Below are positions 1-8,158 of a DNA stretch of 64,000 bases, one piece after another. The first letter of the stretch is position 1; every line of letters starts with the position of its first letter. Under the pieces are notes generated by a model. The model ran no database searches and was not told the DNA's origin. It saw only the letters and a program-made list of their open reading frames with translations. A program made the position numbers and the translations under genes. The stretch is from Sulfolobales archaeon (GTDB taxonomy: Archaea > Thermoproteota > Thermoprotei_A > Sulfolobales > NBVN01), in NCBI GenBank assembly GCA_025058345.1, contig JANXEN010000003.1, forward strand, positions 124,001 to 188,000, read 5' to 3'.

Positions 1-288
1 ACTCACTACTCCAAACTCACCAACACCGCCGCACATCTTCTTTGCATTATCTACGAATCCCTGTGTGGCTTCGAGAGTGTAAGTAACTCCCGAAATCCTA
101 TTCTGCCACACCTTTATTAAAGCGGTTCCGAATTGATATCCGCCACCACCTGAAACTCCAGCCATGAATCGAACATGCGATATTTGAGGAGTTGATGGTG
201 TTGATGTCGCATAATATGCAGCTATTCCTACTACTATTACCACTAAGATGAGTGTTAAAGCTATGTATTTGCCTTTGGCGCTACTCAA
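1..288 (-). CDS. TAXI-family TRAP transporter solute receptor, N-terminal part (cut by window edge)
   Basis: The frame runs off the left edge, so only the first 96 codons are visible. It starts at a TTG; the ATG twelve bases upstream is followed at once by a stop. Residues 5-25 form a hydrophobic signal segment or membrane anchor (KYIALTLILVVIVVGIAAYY), followed by a Ser/Thr/Pro linker and then VRFMAGVSGGGGYQFGTAL. That glycine-rich start of the mature domain resembles TAXI-type periplasmic binding proteins of TRAP transporters. It would capture an organic solute outside the membrane for a permease encoded beyond the window. It is unrelated in sequence to the DctP receptor at 42 kb. The family call rests on about 70 mature residues. 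Confidence 0.7.
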   Translation of the reverse strand, partial: MSSAKGKYIALTLILVVIVVGIAAYYATSTPSTPQISHVRFMAGVSGGGGYQFGTALIKVWQNRISGVTYTLEATQGFVDNAKKMCGGVGEFGVVS

Positions 289-443
289 AATTTACCCCAT
301 ATCATAAACTATGAAGCGTTAATAAGTTTTATAGTTGGTTGATGCGGATTATTGCCTCAGAACGGTGATAATTTGTAGATTCAGTGATTATCTACTTCAT
401 CAGTGGATACGTTTGGATATTTAATTTAAGTGAGTATTACGGA

Positions 444-1292
444 TTATAAATTTAGCTCCTTCTTTATGTAAAGGTCTATGTCGTTACCTATTTCAAATGA
501 CCTCTTATATGCAGCCTCGATCGTCTCAATCAACGCTGACTTAATACCTCTTGACTCCATAACTGCTAGTCCTCGAATTGTGGTACCGCCGGGCGTGGTT
601 ACTTCATCCCTAACTTCAGCTGGATGTACGTCCCTATTCTTAAGAAGTATTGCAGTACCTTCGAGAACGTCTAATATTGCTTTATACGCTATATCCCTAG
701 GCATGCCAGATGCGACAGCTCCAAGGACTAATGCGTCGATGATTTCAGATATGAATGCTGGACCACTACCAGCTAATGCAGTCCATATATCGATGTATTC
801 TTCCGGGACCCAGTAGACGGTGCCCAAACATTTAAACATATCTCCAATTACTTCCTTCGCATACGTATCGTTATTTAATGTTGATATTGCGGTCGATGCC
901 TTCTTAACCGATGCATTGATGTTTGTCATAGCTCTAAATACCTTAGCATTCGTCAATACTGTCTCTAAAGTTCTCAGTTTAATGCCAGCCATCACTGACA
1001 CAATCTTTTTCCCATTCCATACATCCCTTCCAACTTCCCTAATTATAACAGGAAAGTGATGTGGCTTAACACTAAGTATTATTAGATCTGCCTTCGTTAC
1101 AGCCTCTTTGTTATTCCTAGTAGTATCTGCTCCTAACGATTTAGCGTTCTCTAAAGTGATATCCCTCCGCCCAGTAGCTATTAACTTAATGTCGGGGTAG
1201 CACTCCTTTATAGCCTTAATTATGGCTGAACCTATCTTACCAGCACCTATTACTGCAATAGTTCTAACATCCCGCGATAAACTCACCTTCAA
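444..1292 (-). CDS. proC: Pyrroline-5-carboxylate reductase
   Basis: Catalyses the last step of proline synthesis, NAD(P)H-dependent reduction of 1-pyrroline-5-carboxylate, in the cytoplasm. The 282 residues match the family length. An N-terminal Rossmann motif IAVIGAGKIGSA lies at about residues 12-23, LSVKPHH at about 73-79, and the P5C reductase signature VTTPGGTTIRGLAVME near residue 230. ALAGSGPAF, the conserved substrate and dimer region, is intact. The gene stands alone, between the TAXI receptor gene and the divergently oriented ABC transporter. Nothing odd is seen; proB or proA genes are not nearby. Confidence 0.93.
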   Translation of the reverse strand: MKVSLSRDVRTIAVIGAGKIGSAIIKAIKECYPDIKLIATGRRDITLENAKSLGADTTRNNKEAVTKADLIILSVKPHHFPVIIREVGRDVWNGKKIVSVMAGIKLRTLETVLTNAKVFRAMTNINASVKKASTAISTLNNDTYAKEVIGDMFKCLGTVYWVPEEYIDIWTALAGSGPAFISEIIDALVLGAVASGMPRDIAYKAILDVLEGTAILLKNRDVHPAEVRDEVTTPGGTTIRGLAVMESRGIKSALIETIEAAYKRSFEIGNDIDLYIKKELNL

Positions 1293-1660
1293 TACCTACA
1301 GTATTAAACGACTAGCACTTAAAAACGTGACTAAATGCGGTACGTAATGAATGGGTGTGGACGATATGGAAGTATTTAAGACGTATATACTCCTCTAGAA
1401 TATCACTATGGGGATACAGTGAGATGTCTATAGAATCAATTTACTTAGGACCTGAGTCTGATGCAGCCTATTTACCGCTAATGAGATCAACGTGTAAAGA
1501 ACATGTCCCTACCAGTATAAGGTCGTCAATCCATGGTGAAAATTTTAGAAAGTTCTTGTTATTTAGTAATTTATTGAATTCATTAAGCAATTATTGTATC
1601 ACGCTTAGAAGTGTGGAATGTTGTAGCGAACGTTGATTTACTATTAGTTGGTGGTATTTT
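1293..1660. other. Intergenic stretch between proC and the ABC transporter, no convincing gene
   Basis: These 368 bases lie between divergently transcribed genes and should hold both promoters. A TATA-like sequence (gtatttaaga) occurs near 1374. The 93-codon ORF at 1355 and its inner ATG at 1424 give a sequence with no recognisable motif and no archaeal composition, so I do not call them. A degraded gene cannot be excluded. No RNA motif was recognised. Confidence 0.4.
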
Positions 1661-2644
1661 ATGGTCGGAGAATCTATAATGGTAGAAAAGATTGTTAAGA
1701 GATTTAGGGATGTTACAGCAGTTGATGGAGTGTCCTTTTCCGTGAGGGAGGGTGAGGTCTATGGTTTGTTAGGCCCTAATGGTGCTGGTAAGACGACAAC
1801 AATTCATATCTTGACGACTTTATTAAGGCCTACCTCAGGTACTGCATACGTTGCTGGCTACGACGTCGTTAAGGAGTCCGATAAGGTTAGGAAGGAAATA
1901 GGTATAGTGTTTCAAGATCCCTCCTTAGATGATCAGTTGACCGCATACGATAACATGTATATTCACGGTAAGCTCTACGGTTTAAAAGGCGATGTTTTAA
2001 GGTCTAAGATCTTAGAGATGTTGGATTTCGTTGATTTAAAGGACTTTAAGTATAAGCAGGTGAAGTACTTTTCAGGAGGTATGCGTAGGAGATTAGAGAT
2101 AGCTAGGTCGTTACTGCATGAACCGCATGTTTTATTCTTAGATGAGCCTACGATCGGGTTAGACCCGCAGACGAGATTAAAGTTATGGGAATATGTTAGG
2201 AGAATTAAAAAGGAGAGAAACATTACGGTATTTTTAACAACGCATTACATGGATGAGGCGGAGGAGTTATGTGATAGGATTTCGATCATGGATAAAGGAA
2301 AGATAGTTGCTGAAGGTAGTGCGGATGAATTGAAGTCCTTAGTAGGTTCTGAAGTTATATACCTTAAATTTAAGAACGAATTTAATAAAGTGAGTGGGTG
2401 TTTAGAAGCAGACTTTATAATCAAATGTAATAGGGTTAAGGACAACTTAATGGAAATAGTTGTTAAGGATGCTACGACTGCTTTACCCCAACTCTTCGAA
2501 ATAATTAATAGGTTAAACATAGAAGTCACTGAAGTCAGCTATAAACGCCCGACGTTGAATGAGGTCTTCATAAGTTTAACTGGGAGGGAATTAAGGGATT
2601 CATTAGAGTATGAAACACTCCCTCAATTTATTAGGAGATGGTAG
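1661..2644 (+). CDS. ABC transporter ATP-binding protein, DrrA-like exporter family
   Basis: ATPase of an ABC-2 type exporter; it powers the permease encoded next to it. Walker A GPNGAGKTT is at residues 38-46, the Q-loop at GIVFQDPSLDD, the signature FSGGMRRRLEIARS near 137 and Walker B VLFLDEPTIGLD near 157, with the H-loop in LTTHYMDEAEE. A C-terminal extension of about 90 residues (KRPTLNEVFISLTGREL) is typical of DrrA-type drug or antibiotic exporters. The start at 1661 has GGTGGT about 7 bases upstream; an inner ATG at 1679 is an alternative. It overlaps the ORF-track start of the next gene, which indicates one operon. Substrate unknown. Confidence 0.9.
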   Translation: MVGESIMVEKIVKRFRDVTAVDGVSFSVREGEVYGLLGPNGAGKTTTIHILTTLLRPTSGTAYVAGYDVVKESDKVRKEIGIVFQDPSLDDQLTAYDNMYIHGKLYGLKGDVLRSKILEMLDFVDLKDFKYKQVKYFSGGMRRRLEIARSLLHEPHVLFLDEPTIGLDPQTRLKLWEYVRRIKKERNITVFLTTHYMDEAEELCDRISIMDKGKIVAEGSADELKSLVGSEVIYLKFKNEFNKVSGCLEADFIIKCNRVKDNLMEIVVKDATTALPQLFEIINRLNIEVTEVSYKRPTLNEVFISLTGRELRDSLEYETLPQFIRRW

Positions 2645-2646
2645 GT

Positions 2647-3414
2647 ATGGATGGATTCGTAACTATGATCTACAGGCAGATTAAAAGGTTCATCAACTCA
2701 AGATCTAGGTTCGTAATGTCTATAGTCAATCCCATCATCTGGATAATATTTTTCGGTTTAGGTTGGAGTAATGTCTTCAGATTCCCTGAAGCTAAGGTAA
2801 TATTTGGAGGACTTGATTACCTTACCTACTTAGCATCAGGCATGGTCGCTATGTCGATTATCATGAGTTCCTTCATGAGTGGAATGTCAGTAATATGGGA
2901 TAAAAGGTTTGGATTCCTTAAAGAGACCTTAGTAGCGCCAGCGTCAAGAGCGGAAGTTATTTTAGGTAGAGCTTTCGGTGACTCCATAATCAGCGTTTTT
3001 CAAGGACTTATCATCCTCATCTTTATGTACTTCATAACATCTAAAATCAATTTACTCGGGGTACTTCCAGCATTGACCTACGGGCTCATACTCGCAATGT
3101 GCTTCACATCTTTCGGGCTAGTGATAGCTTTAAAACTATCAAGCATGGAGGGATTTCAAATGATAATAAATTTAATGACTATGCCTTTACTATTCCTGGG
3201 CGGCATCTTCTACCCAATAGATAGTTTACCTGAGTGGATAAAGGTAATAGCTTACATTAATCCAGTAACCTATGCTGTTGATGGTATGAGATATAGTTTA
3301 ACTAGGGTGTCGAAGTTCGAACCCATTGTTGACGTTTTCATACTATCCTCTTTAGCGGCAATTATGTCGGTGCTAGCTGTACGGAGTTACAATAGCACAA
3401 CTATAGAGGATTAA
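2647..3414 (+). CDS. ABC-2 type transporter permease, DrrB-like
   Basis: Integral membrane partner of the preceding ATPase. About six hydrophobic segments are visible, including FVMSIVNPIIWIIFFGLGW near the N-terminus and TYLASGMVAMSIIMSSFMSG. The ABC-2 signature region appears as MTMPLLFLGGIFYPIDSLPEW followed by INPVTYAVDGMR. I choose the ATG at 2647 rather than 2638 because GGAG at 2634-2637 abuts 2638 but sits 9 bases before 2647. The two-gene layout suggests a complete exporter of hydrophobic or antibiotic-like molecules; the substrate cannot be read from sequence. Confidence 0.88.
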   Translation: MDGFVTMIYRQIKRFINSRSRFVMSIVNPIIWIIFFGLGWSNVFRFPEAKVIFGGLDYLTYLASGMVAMSIIMSSFMSGMSVIWDKRFGFLKETLVAPASRAEVILGRAFGDSIISVFQGLIILIFMYFITSKINLLGVLPALTYGLILAMCFTSFGLVIALKLSSMEGFQMIINLMTMPLLFLGGIFYPIDSLPEWIKVIAYINPVTYAVDGMRYSLTRVSKFEPIVDVFILSSLAAIMSVLAVRSYNSTTIED

Positions 3415-3484
3415 GGAATTAAAGAGCGACCTCATAATATACGAACTTAACCACTATTATTTCACGAGATTATGGCTGAATAAG

Positions 3485-3492
3485 TATATAAA
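3485..3492 (+). promoter_or_regulatory. TATA box of a leaderless promoter
   Basis: The sequence aagtatataaaagg carries a strong archaeal TATA element about 25 bases before the GTG at 3513. Transcription would start at or next to the start codon. No Shine-Dalgarno is present, which agrees with leaderless translation. Confidence 0.6.
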
Positions 3493-3512
3493 AGGTTATC
3501 AGTTACGTAATA

Positions 3513-4667
3513 GTGGCGACCTCTTTGAAAATTAAAGACTTTGAAATATTTGTGGTTGAGACTCTTCCCCCCTATAGAGGGGGACGTTACTGGACATTCC
3601 TAAAACTCATTACCGATGAAGAAGTTGAGGGAATCGGGGAACTCACATCGTTAGCTGCGGTTGGTAGAGAGGCATCTAACGTTAAGTTGTTAGAAGACCT
3701 CTGTAGACGTTACGTTTTAGGTCACGATCCTTTTAAGATTGAGGCTTTAATGCATCGTCTATATACTTACGACCACGACTTCAGGCACCCTGACCTGACT
3801 GTCATGTCAGCAATTAGTGCCATCGAAATAGCTTGCTGGGATATTATAGGGAAGTATTTAGGGCACCCCATATATAACCTCCTCGGCGGCACGTATAATG
3901 AGAAACTTAAAGCATATTCTTACATACCTGAGGGTGAGGGTTGGAGGAAGTTAACACCGGATGAAGTTGCTGAGAAATCGTTGAATGTGATTAAGAAGGG
4001 GTTTAGAGCCCTCAAACTTGACCCCTTCCCACCGATTTATCCAAGTCCACGAGATATCTCGATTGAGGAAATTAACTATGCTAGGAAAATCCTCAAAAGT
4101 ATTAGAGATACGGTGGGCGATGATGTTGAGATATGTGTAGGCACTCACGGCCAGTTAACCACATACAGTGCCATTAGAGTTGCTAAGATGTTAGAGGAAT
4201 TCAACCCATTGTGGTTTGAGGAACCCGTACCTCCTGAAAATGTTGATGAGATGGCTATAGTTGCAGCACATACGACCGTCCCTATAGCTGCTGGTGAAAG
4301 GAGGGTGACTAAATACGAATTCCTGGAGTTACTTCAGAAACGTGCTGCTCGTATCATTCAGATGGATGTTGGACGTTGTGGAGGAATTTTAGAATCTAAG
4401 AAAATAGCATCTATGGCTGAAGCATATTACGCATCAATAGCGCCTCACATGTATTTCGGACCCATAGTCTTAGCTGCAACGATCCAGTTAGATGTTTGCA
4501 GTCCCAACTTCTTAATGCAGGAATTGAATGTAATGGAGATGCATGACACTATACTGAAGGTGCCCATAAAACTGGAGAACGGATATATAATTCCTCCTAA
4601 AGGTCCTGGTTTGGGAGTAGAGTTAAGGGATGACATTGTATCTAAACATATTCGTAGCCGCGTTTAA
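3513..4667 (+). CDS. Enolase-superfamily sugar-acid dehydratase (mandelate racemase/galactonate dehydratase type)
   Basis: A 384-residue protein with the N-terminal capping domain and C-terminal barrel of the mandelate racemase subgroup, which dehydrates aldonic acids such as gluconate or galactonate with Mg2+. Visible barrel motifs are ALKLDPFPP, THGQL near residue 212, LWFEEPVPPENV near 235, AAGERRVTKYEF near 262, IIQMDVGRCGG and the catalytic His of IAPHMYFGPI. The usual first metal ligand, Asp in DFHGR of E. coli DgoD or Glu in the Sulfolobus gluconate dehydratase as I recall it, is Gly here (CVGTHGQ). It is a single gene with its own leaderless promoter. The exact substrate is open, and the Gly substitution makes even catalysis uncertain. 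Confidence 0.82.
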   Translation: MATSLKIKDFEIFVVETLPPYRGGRYWTFLKLITDEEVEGIGELTSLAAVGREASNVKLLEDLCRRYVLGHDPFKIEALMHRLYTYDHDFRHPDLTVMSAISAIEIACWDIIGKYLGHPIYNLLGGTYNEKLKAYSYIPEGEGWRKLTPDEVAEKSLNVIKKGFRALKLDPFPPIYPSPRDISIEEINYARKILKSIRDTVGDDVEICVGTHGQLTTYSAIRVAKMLEEFNPLWFEEPVPPENVDEMAIVAAHTTVPIAAGERRVTKYEFLELLQKRAARIIQMDVGRCGGILESKKIASMAEAYYASIAPHMYFGPIVLAATIQLDVCSPNFLMQELNVMEMHDTILKVPIKLENGYIIPPKGPGLGVELRDDIVSKHIRSRV

Positions 4668-4779
4668 ATTTTATAATCAGAGATGAAATTTCATTAAAAT
4701 ATTTTCAAATCTAATAATCGATATTACCTGAATGGATAGATTTTAATTATCGCTATAATAAATCATATGACATGAGTAT

Positions 4780-5151
4780 TTAAGGCACCTTTTTTACGAA
4801 CTTGTCTAGGGTAGTGCTTTTTCTTTCTGTAAGCTCTTTACCATATGAGAGAATTATTCTTCTTAATTCGTTGGTTAACTCATCCCATGTTATTTTCTCA
4901 TTTACTGCCCAATCAACTATGACTTCAGAATTCTTACTCAGTAATCTTAAGAAATCTTGCCAGGTGATGTTAAGCCTCCTTAAATCCTCACCCCACGCAT
5001 TCCATAAATACTGCGGTAATTTATTATATATTAAGACACCCTTTTGTTTATTCTTAATGTCTTCAGTCTTCATGAGTTTACTTAAGCTTTTTACCATTTC
5101 CTTTATCAATACCGGTTCTTCAACGCGTTTAAGTTCCAAAACATTACCCAT
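4780..5151 (-). CDS. Hypothetical protein, 123 residues
   Basis: I do not recognise a family. The protein is mostly helical and charged, with Lys/Glu-rich segments (MVKSLSKLMKTEDIKNKQK) and a Trp-containing middle (QYLWNAWGEDLRRLNITWQDFL). There is no signal peptide, membrane segment or metal motif. Its composition is that of a soluble archaeal protein, whereas the opposite-strand ORF over the same bases is Ser/Leu-rich in the way antisense frames usually are. A TATA-like TATTAATAA lies about 25-30 bases before the ATG on the minus strand, suggesting a leaderless single-gene transcript. Confidence 0.6.
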   Translation of the reverse strand: MGNVLELKRVEEPVLIKEMVKSLSKLMKTEDIKNKQKGVLIYNKLPQYLWNAWGEDLRRLNITWQDFLRLLSKNSEVIVDWAVNEKITWDELTNELRRIILSYGKELTERKSTTLDKFVKKVP

Positions 5152-5288
5152 TTATTTTATCTATTTGAAATTATTAATATTCCTAATTAACGTAACGTAA
5201 CTGTTTCAGAGGATTTCAGTGATTGCTTTAAGCCCTTATTGAGAAGTGTTTAAGAACATTTATTATACTCTAGTTGGTTAAATCCATA

Positions 5289-7211
5289 ATGGTACCTCAG
5301 ATGGACTCATCTACAATGTTTAATGAGTTTTTAATCCCTTTCTACTTACTCTTAATAGGATCTTTCTTAGCTCCTCTTTTTAAGAAGACTGCCACGCTCT
5401 ACGTATCGTCGTTATCTTCTTCTATAGCCTGCATAACTATGACATATCTATCACTTAGCTACCTAGGAGCCAACGGCTCAGGTAGTTTAACTAGGATTCA
5501 ATTACTCATAGGTAATTACCCACTAGTTGGAGGCGTTTTTAGCCTATCTATGGATGGTTTATCAGCTTATTTCATCATCATTTTAGGTATTTTAGGGACG
5601 GCCTCATCAATCTACGGTATCTCTTACGTTAGGCGTTACGCTGGATTCGAGAGTTTAAGCTTTTACTCATTCATATATCCATTGTTTATTATGTCAATGT
5701 ATTTAGTCTTAATAAGCGGTGATGTAATCCTCTTTATAATTTCATGGGAGTTGATGAGCATATCCGCCTTTTTCCTCATATCATTCGAGAGAGCTAGTGA
5801 GGTTGCTAGGAGAGCTGCACTTAAGTATTTGCTGATGTCGTATACAGGATCGGGGTTATTGATAGTTGCCTTAGTTAGTTTAAGCCTCTCAGCATCATCT
5901 ACTGAATTTACATCACTGAGGGGCCTTATTATAGGCACTCCTGCTCAGTACTTAATCACACTATTGTTCATTGTTGGGTTCGGCATAAAGGCTGCTTTAG
6001 TTCCTATGCATAGTTGGTTGCCTGACGCACATCCGGAAGCGCCCTCAAACATCTCTGCACTTCTAAGTGGTTTTATGATTAAGACAGCTGTGTACGGCAT
6101 TATGAGGTTTACGATCTATTTATTGAAGCTTGATCTCTATTTCTTAGGTTTTGCGCTTGCAACCTTGGGAGTACTTTCTGCAGTATACGGTACATTAATG
6201 GCAATAATTCAAGGGGACTCTAAGAAATTAATGGCTCATTCAAGTATCGCTCAGATAGGATATATATTCCTCGGTATTGGTGGTGGTTTAGTCCTATATC
6301 CGAATTACTTAGGTCTCATCGCATTAGTTTCTGCATTATTTCACACATTAAATCACGCGATATTTAAGGGTTTACTCTTCCTAACTGCTGGAAGTATCAT
6401 CTACAGAACTGAAAGCAGAGATCTAAATAGGTTAGGAGGTTTAGCTAGATATATGCCCATAACGTACGTTTCAGGATTAGTTGCTTCACTAGCTATTTCA
6501 GGTATACCTCCGCTAAACGGGTTTGTTAGCAAGTGGCTTATAATACTTCCATTGATTATTTCTGGGCATCCAGCACTTGCCTCATACTCAGCGCTTGCGA
6601 TATTTGCTAGTGCCTTAACAACAGCAGCTCTAACTAAATACGTATCTAGAGCCTTCCTATCCGGTTTAGGCGATCATGAGGTAAGTAAAGTTAAGGAGGT
6701 ACCTTCATTTATGGCGATACCTGAAGCATTTCTCGCAGCATTATGCGTTCTTCTAGGGTTCTTCTACTTCATACCTATCAATGTTATAACTTCTGCAGTG
6801 GTTAATGGTGTGTTGATGTTTGAGTTAAGTCAGAGTGACGTCATAATGTACAGTTTGACTTCATTGCTTAACATTTTCGGATTGATATTGGGTGTAGTAC
6901 TTATCTCAACGATCATTGGTATGTATCTATTAGTGCATAAGGCCAAAATAACTTCCGTATGGACTTTCGGGACTAAGGAATTACTACCTAAGAAACTTGG
7001 TTTAAACGCTGTTTCCTACTATACCGAATTTGAATACACGTATGGCTTCGGGTATAGGTTGCATGACTTCATCTATAAAACCTTAATAACACCGTTAACT
7101 AAATGCTTTATCTCATTGACTAGCAACTATAACAAGATTGATACTTACTTAGCTAACGCGTTGTTGGTTACGGCTATATTCCTCACATTATTAATGGTTT
7201 TAATTTTGTGA
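5289..7211 (+). CDS. hyfB: Group 4 hydrogenase antiporter-like membrane subunit (HyfB/NuoL-N type)
   Basis: Large polytopic subunit of the proton-conducting arm of an energy-converting hydrogenase, related to complex I NuoL/M/N and Mrp antiporters. About 14-16 hydrophobic segments are visible. Hallmarks of the ion channel are a TM5 Glu in ISWELMSISAFFLISFE and the Lys/His region GIKAALVPMHSWLPDAHPEAP followed by MIKTAVYGI. The ORF track starts at TTG 5274, but a TATA box (tttattata, 5259-5267) places the transcription start near 5289, where an in-frame ATG lies, so I start there. First gene of a five-gene operon. It would couple hydrogen evolution to H+ or Na+ translocation. Confidence 0.9.
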   Translation: MVPQMDSSTMFNEFLIPFYLLLIGSFLAPLFKKTATLYVSSLSSSIACITMTYLSLSYLGANGSGSLTRIQLLIGNYPLVGGVFSLSMDGLSAYFIIILGILGTASSIYGISYVRRYAGFESLSFYSFIYPLFIMSMYLVLISGDVILFIISWELMSISAFFLISFERASEVARRAALKYLLMSYTGSGLLIVALVSLSLSASSTEFTSLRGLIIGTPAQYLITLLFIVGFGIKAALVPMHSWLPDAHPEAPSNISALLSGFMIKTAVYGIMRFTIYLLKLDLYFLGFALATLGVLSAVYGTLMAIIQGDSKKLMAHSSIAQIGYIFLGIGGGLVLYPNYLGLIALVSALFHTLNHAIFKGLLFLTAGSIIYRTESRDLNRLGGLARYMPITYVSGLVASLAISGIPPLNGFVSKWLIILPLIISGHPALASYSALAIFASALTTAALTKYVSRAFLSGLGDHEVSKVKEVPSFMAIPEAFLAALCVLLGFFYFIPINVITSAVVNGVLMFELSQSDVIMYSLTSLLNIFGLILGVVLISTIIGMYLLVHKAKITSVWTFGTKELLPKKLGLNAVSYYTEFEYTYGFGYRLHDFIYKTLITPLTKCFISLTSNYNKIDTYLANALLVTAIFLTLLMVLIL

Positions 7212-7221
7212 GGGGTTTAGG

Positions 7222-8154
7222 ATGGTGGTTGAATACTTAACAACATTACTTATCGTGACGGTCTTAACTTTAATTACACCTCTCTTAGATGGTGTCGAAC
7301 GTAAATTCATTAGGGCGAAGATACATAGTAGGGTAGGTCCTCCTATACTGCAAACATATTATGACTTGATAAAGCTCTTTAAGAAAGAGTTGTTAGTTCC
7401 ATCAACTGCTACGAAATTGTTTTTAGTGGCCCCAGTTGTTAGCTTCACAGTAAGTATGGTAACCCTTTCATTACTTCCTTACTTCCCTAACAATCCATTT
7501 AATTTTGAAGGTGACTTAATTTTATTAATTTATCTACTTGTTTCATCTACGTTAGTGCTCTTACTGGGAGGCCTATCGTCAGGTAATCCGATGGCAGAGA
7601 TAAGTTCCAGTAGAGAAATATCGCTAATATTAACGACGGAATTACTTATCGGCTTATCCACCGCTTCAATAGCTTTAAAGTACGGTTCTTTAAGTGTGCA
7701 GAATATTTCGATGAAGTTAGTCTTTTCACCATCAATAATTCTGGCTTATTTAACGCTTCTATATTATGCTTTTATAAAGTCTGCTAGAACTCCTTACGAT
7801 ATAGCAGAAGCGGAGCCGGAAATAGCTTCAGGCTTTATGATTGAATATAGCGGTCCTTTACTAGCGTTCTCAATATTAAGTAATTTAATTAGAAGGTTTT
7901 TAGTGTCATCACTTTTCACCTCTATTGCCTTAGGTCCTCTCATATATGCATTTACCTCACTCGTAAATAACGTTGTGTTAAGGTTTACATTCCATTCCTT
8001 ACTGATCGTGACTTTAAGTATTCTTACCTATCTGATGCTTGGTGCTGCGTCTGCTATATATGGTAGGTATAGGGTTGTGCATGCATTAGAATCAGTTAAG
8101 AGATATTCGATTATACCTCTTATCTCATTGGCTTTAGCTGTAGTGGGTTTATAA
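7222..8154 (+). CDS. hyfC: Group 4 hydrogenase membrane subunit (HyfC/NuoH type)
   Basis: Homologue of complex I NuoH and of HycD/HyfC, the membrane subunit that docks the hydrophilic hydrogenase arm. The start has GAGGGG upstream, and the gene follows the antiporter subunit after ten bases. Typical features are the N-terminal ERKFIRAKIHSRVGPPILQTYYDLIKLF, the acidic loop MAEISSSREISLIL and ARTPYDIAEAEPEIASGF, which forms the quinone-chamber-like Glu/Asp region in this family. About eight membrane helices fit its 310 residues. It completes, with HyfB, a minimal membrane arm. Confidence 0.92.
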   Translation: MVVEYLTTLLIVTVLTLITPLLDGVERKFIRAKIHSRVGPPILQTYYDLIKLFKKELLVPSTATKLFLVAPVVSFTVSMVTLSLLPYFPNNPFNFEGDLILLIYLLVSSTLVLLLGGLSSGNPMAEISSSREISLILTTELLIGLSTASIALKYGSLSVQNISMKLVFSPSIILAYLTLLYYAFIKSARTPYDIAEAEPEIASGFMIEYSGPLLAFSILSNLIRRFLVSSLFTSIALGPLIYAFTSLVNNVVLRFTFHSLLIVTLSILTYLMLGAASAIYGRYRVVHALESVKRYSIIPLISLALAVVGL

Positions 8155-8158
8155 CTTA

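Noticed and set aside
1355-1636. 93-codon ORF before the ABC transporter
   Set aside because: No family motif, atypical composition and no ribosome site; the gap between divergent genes should hold promoters.
4802-5200. 132-codon plus-strand ORF
   Set aside because: Ser/Leu-rich antisense shadow of the minus-strand gene at 4780-5151, which has a more natural composition and a promoter.
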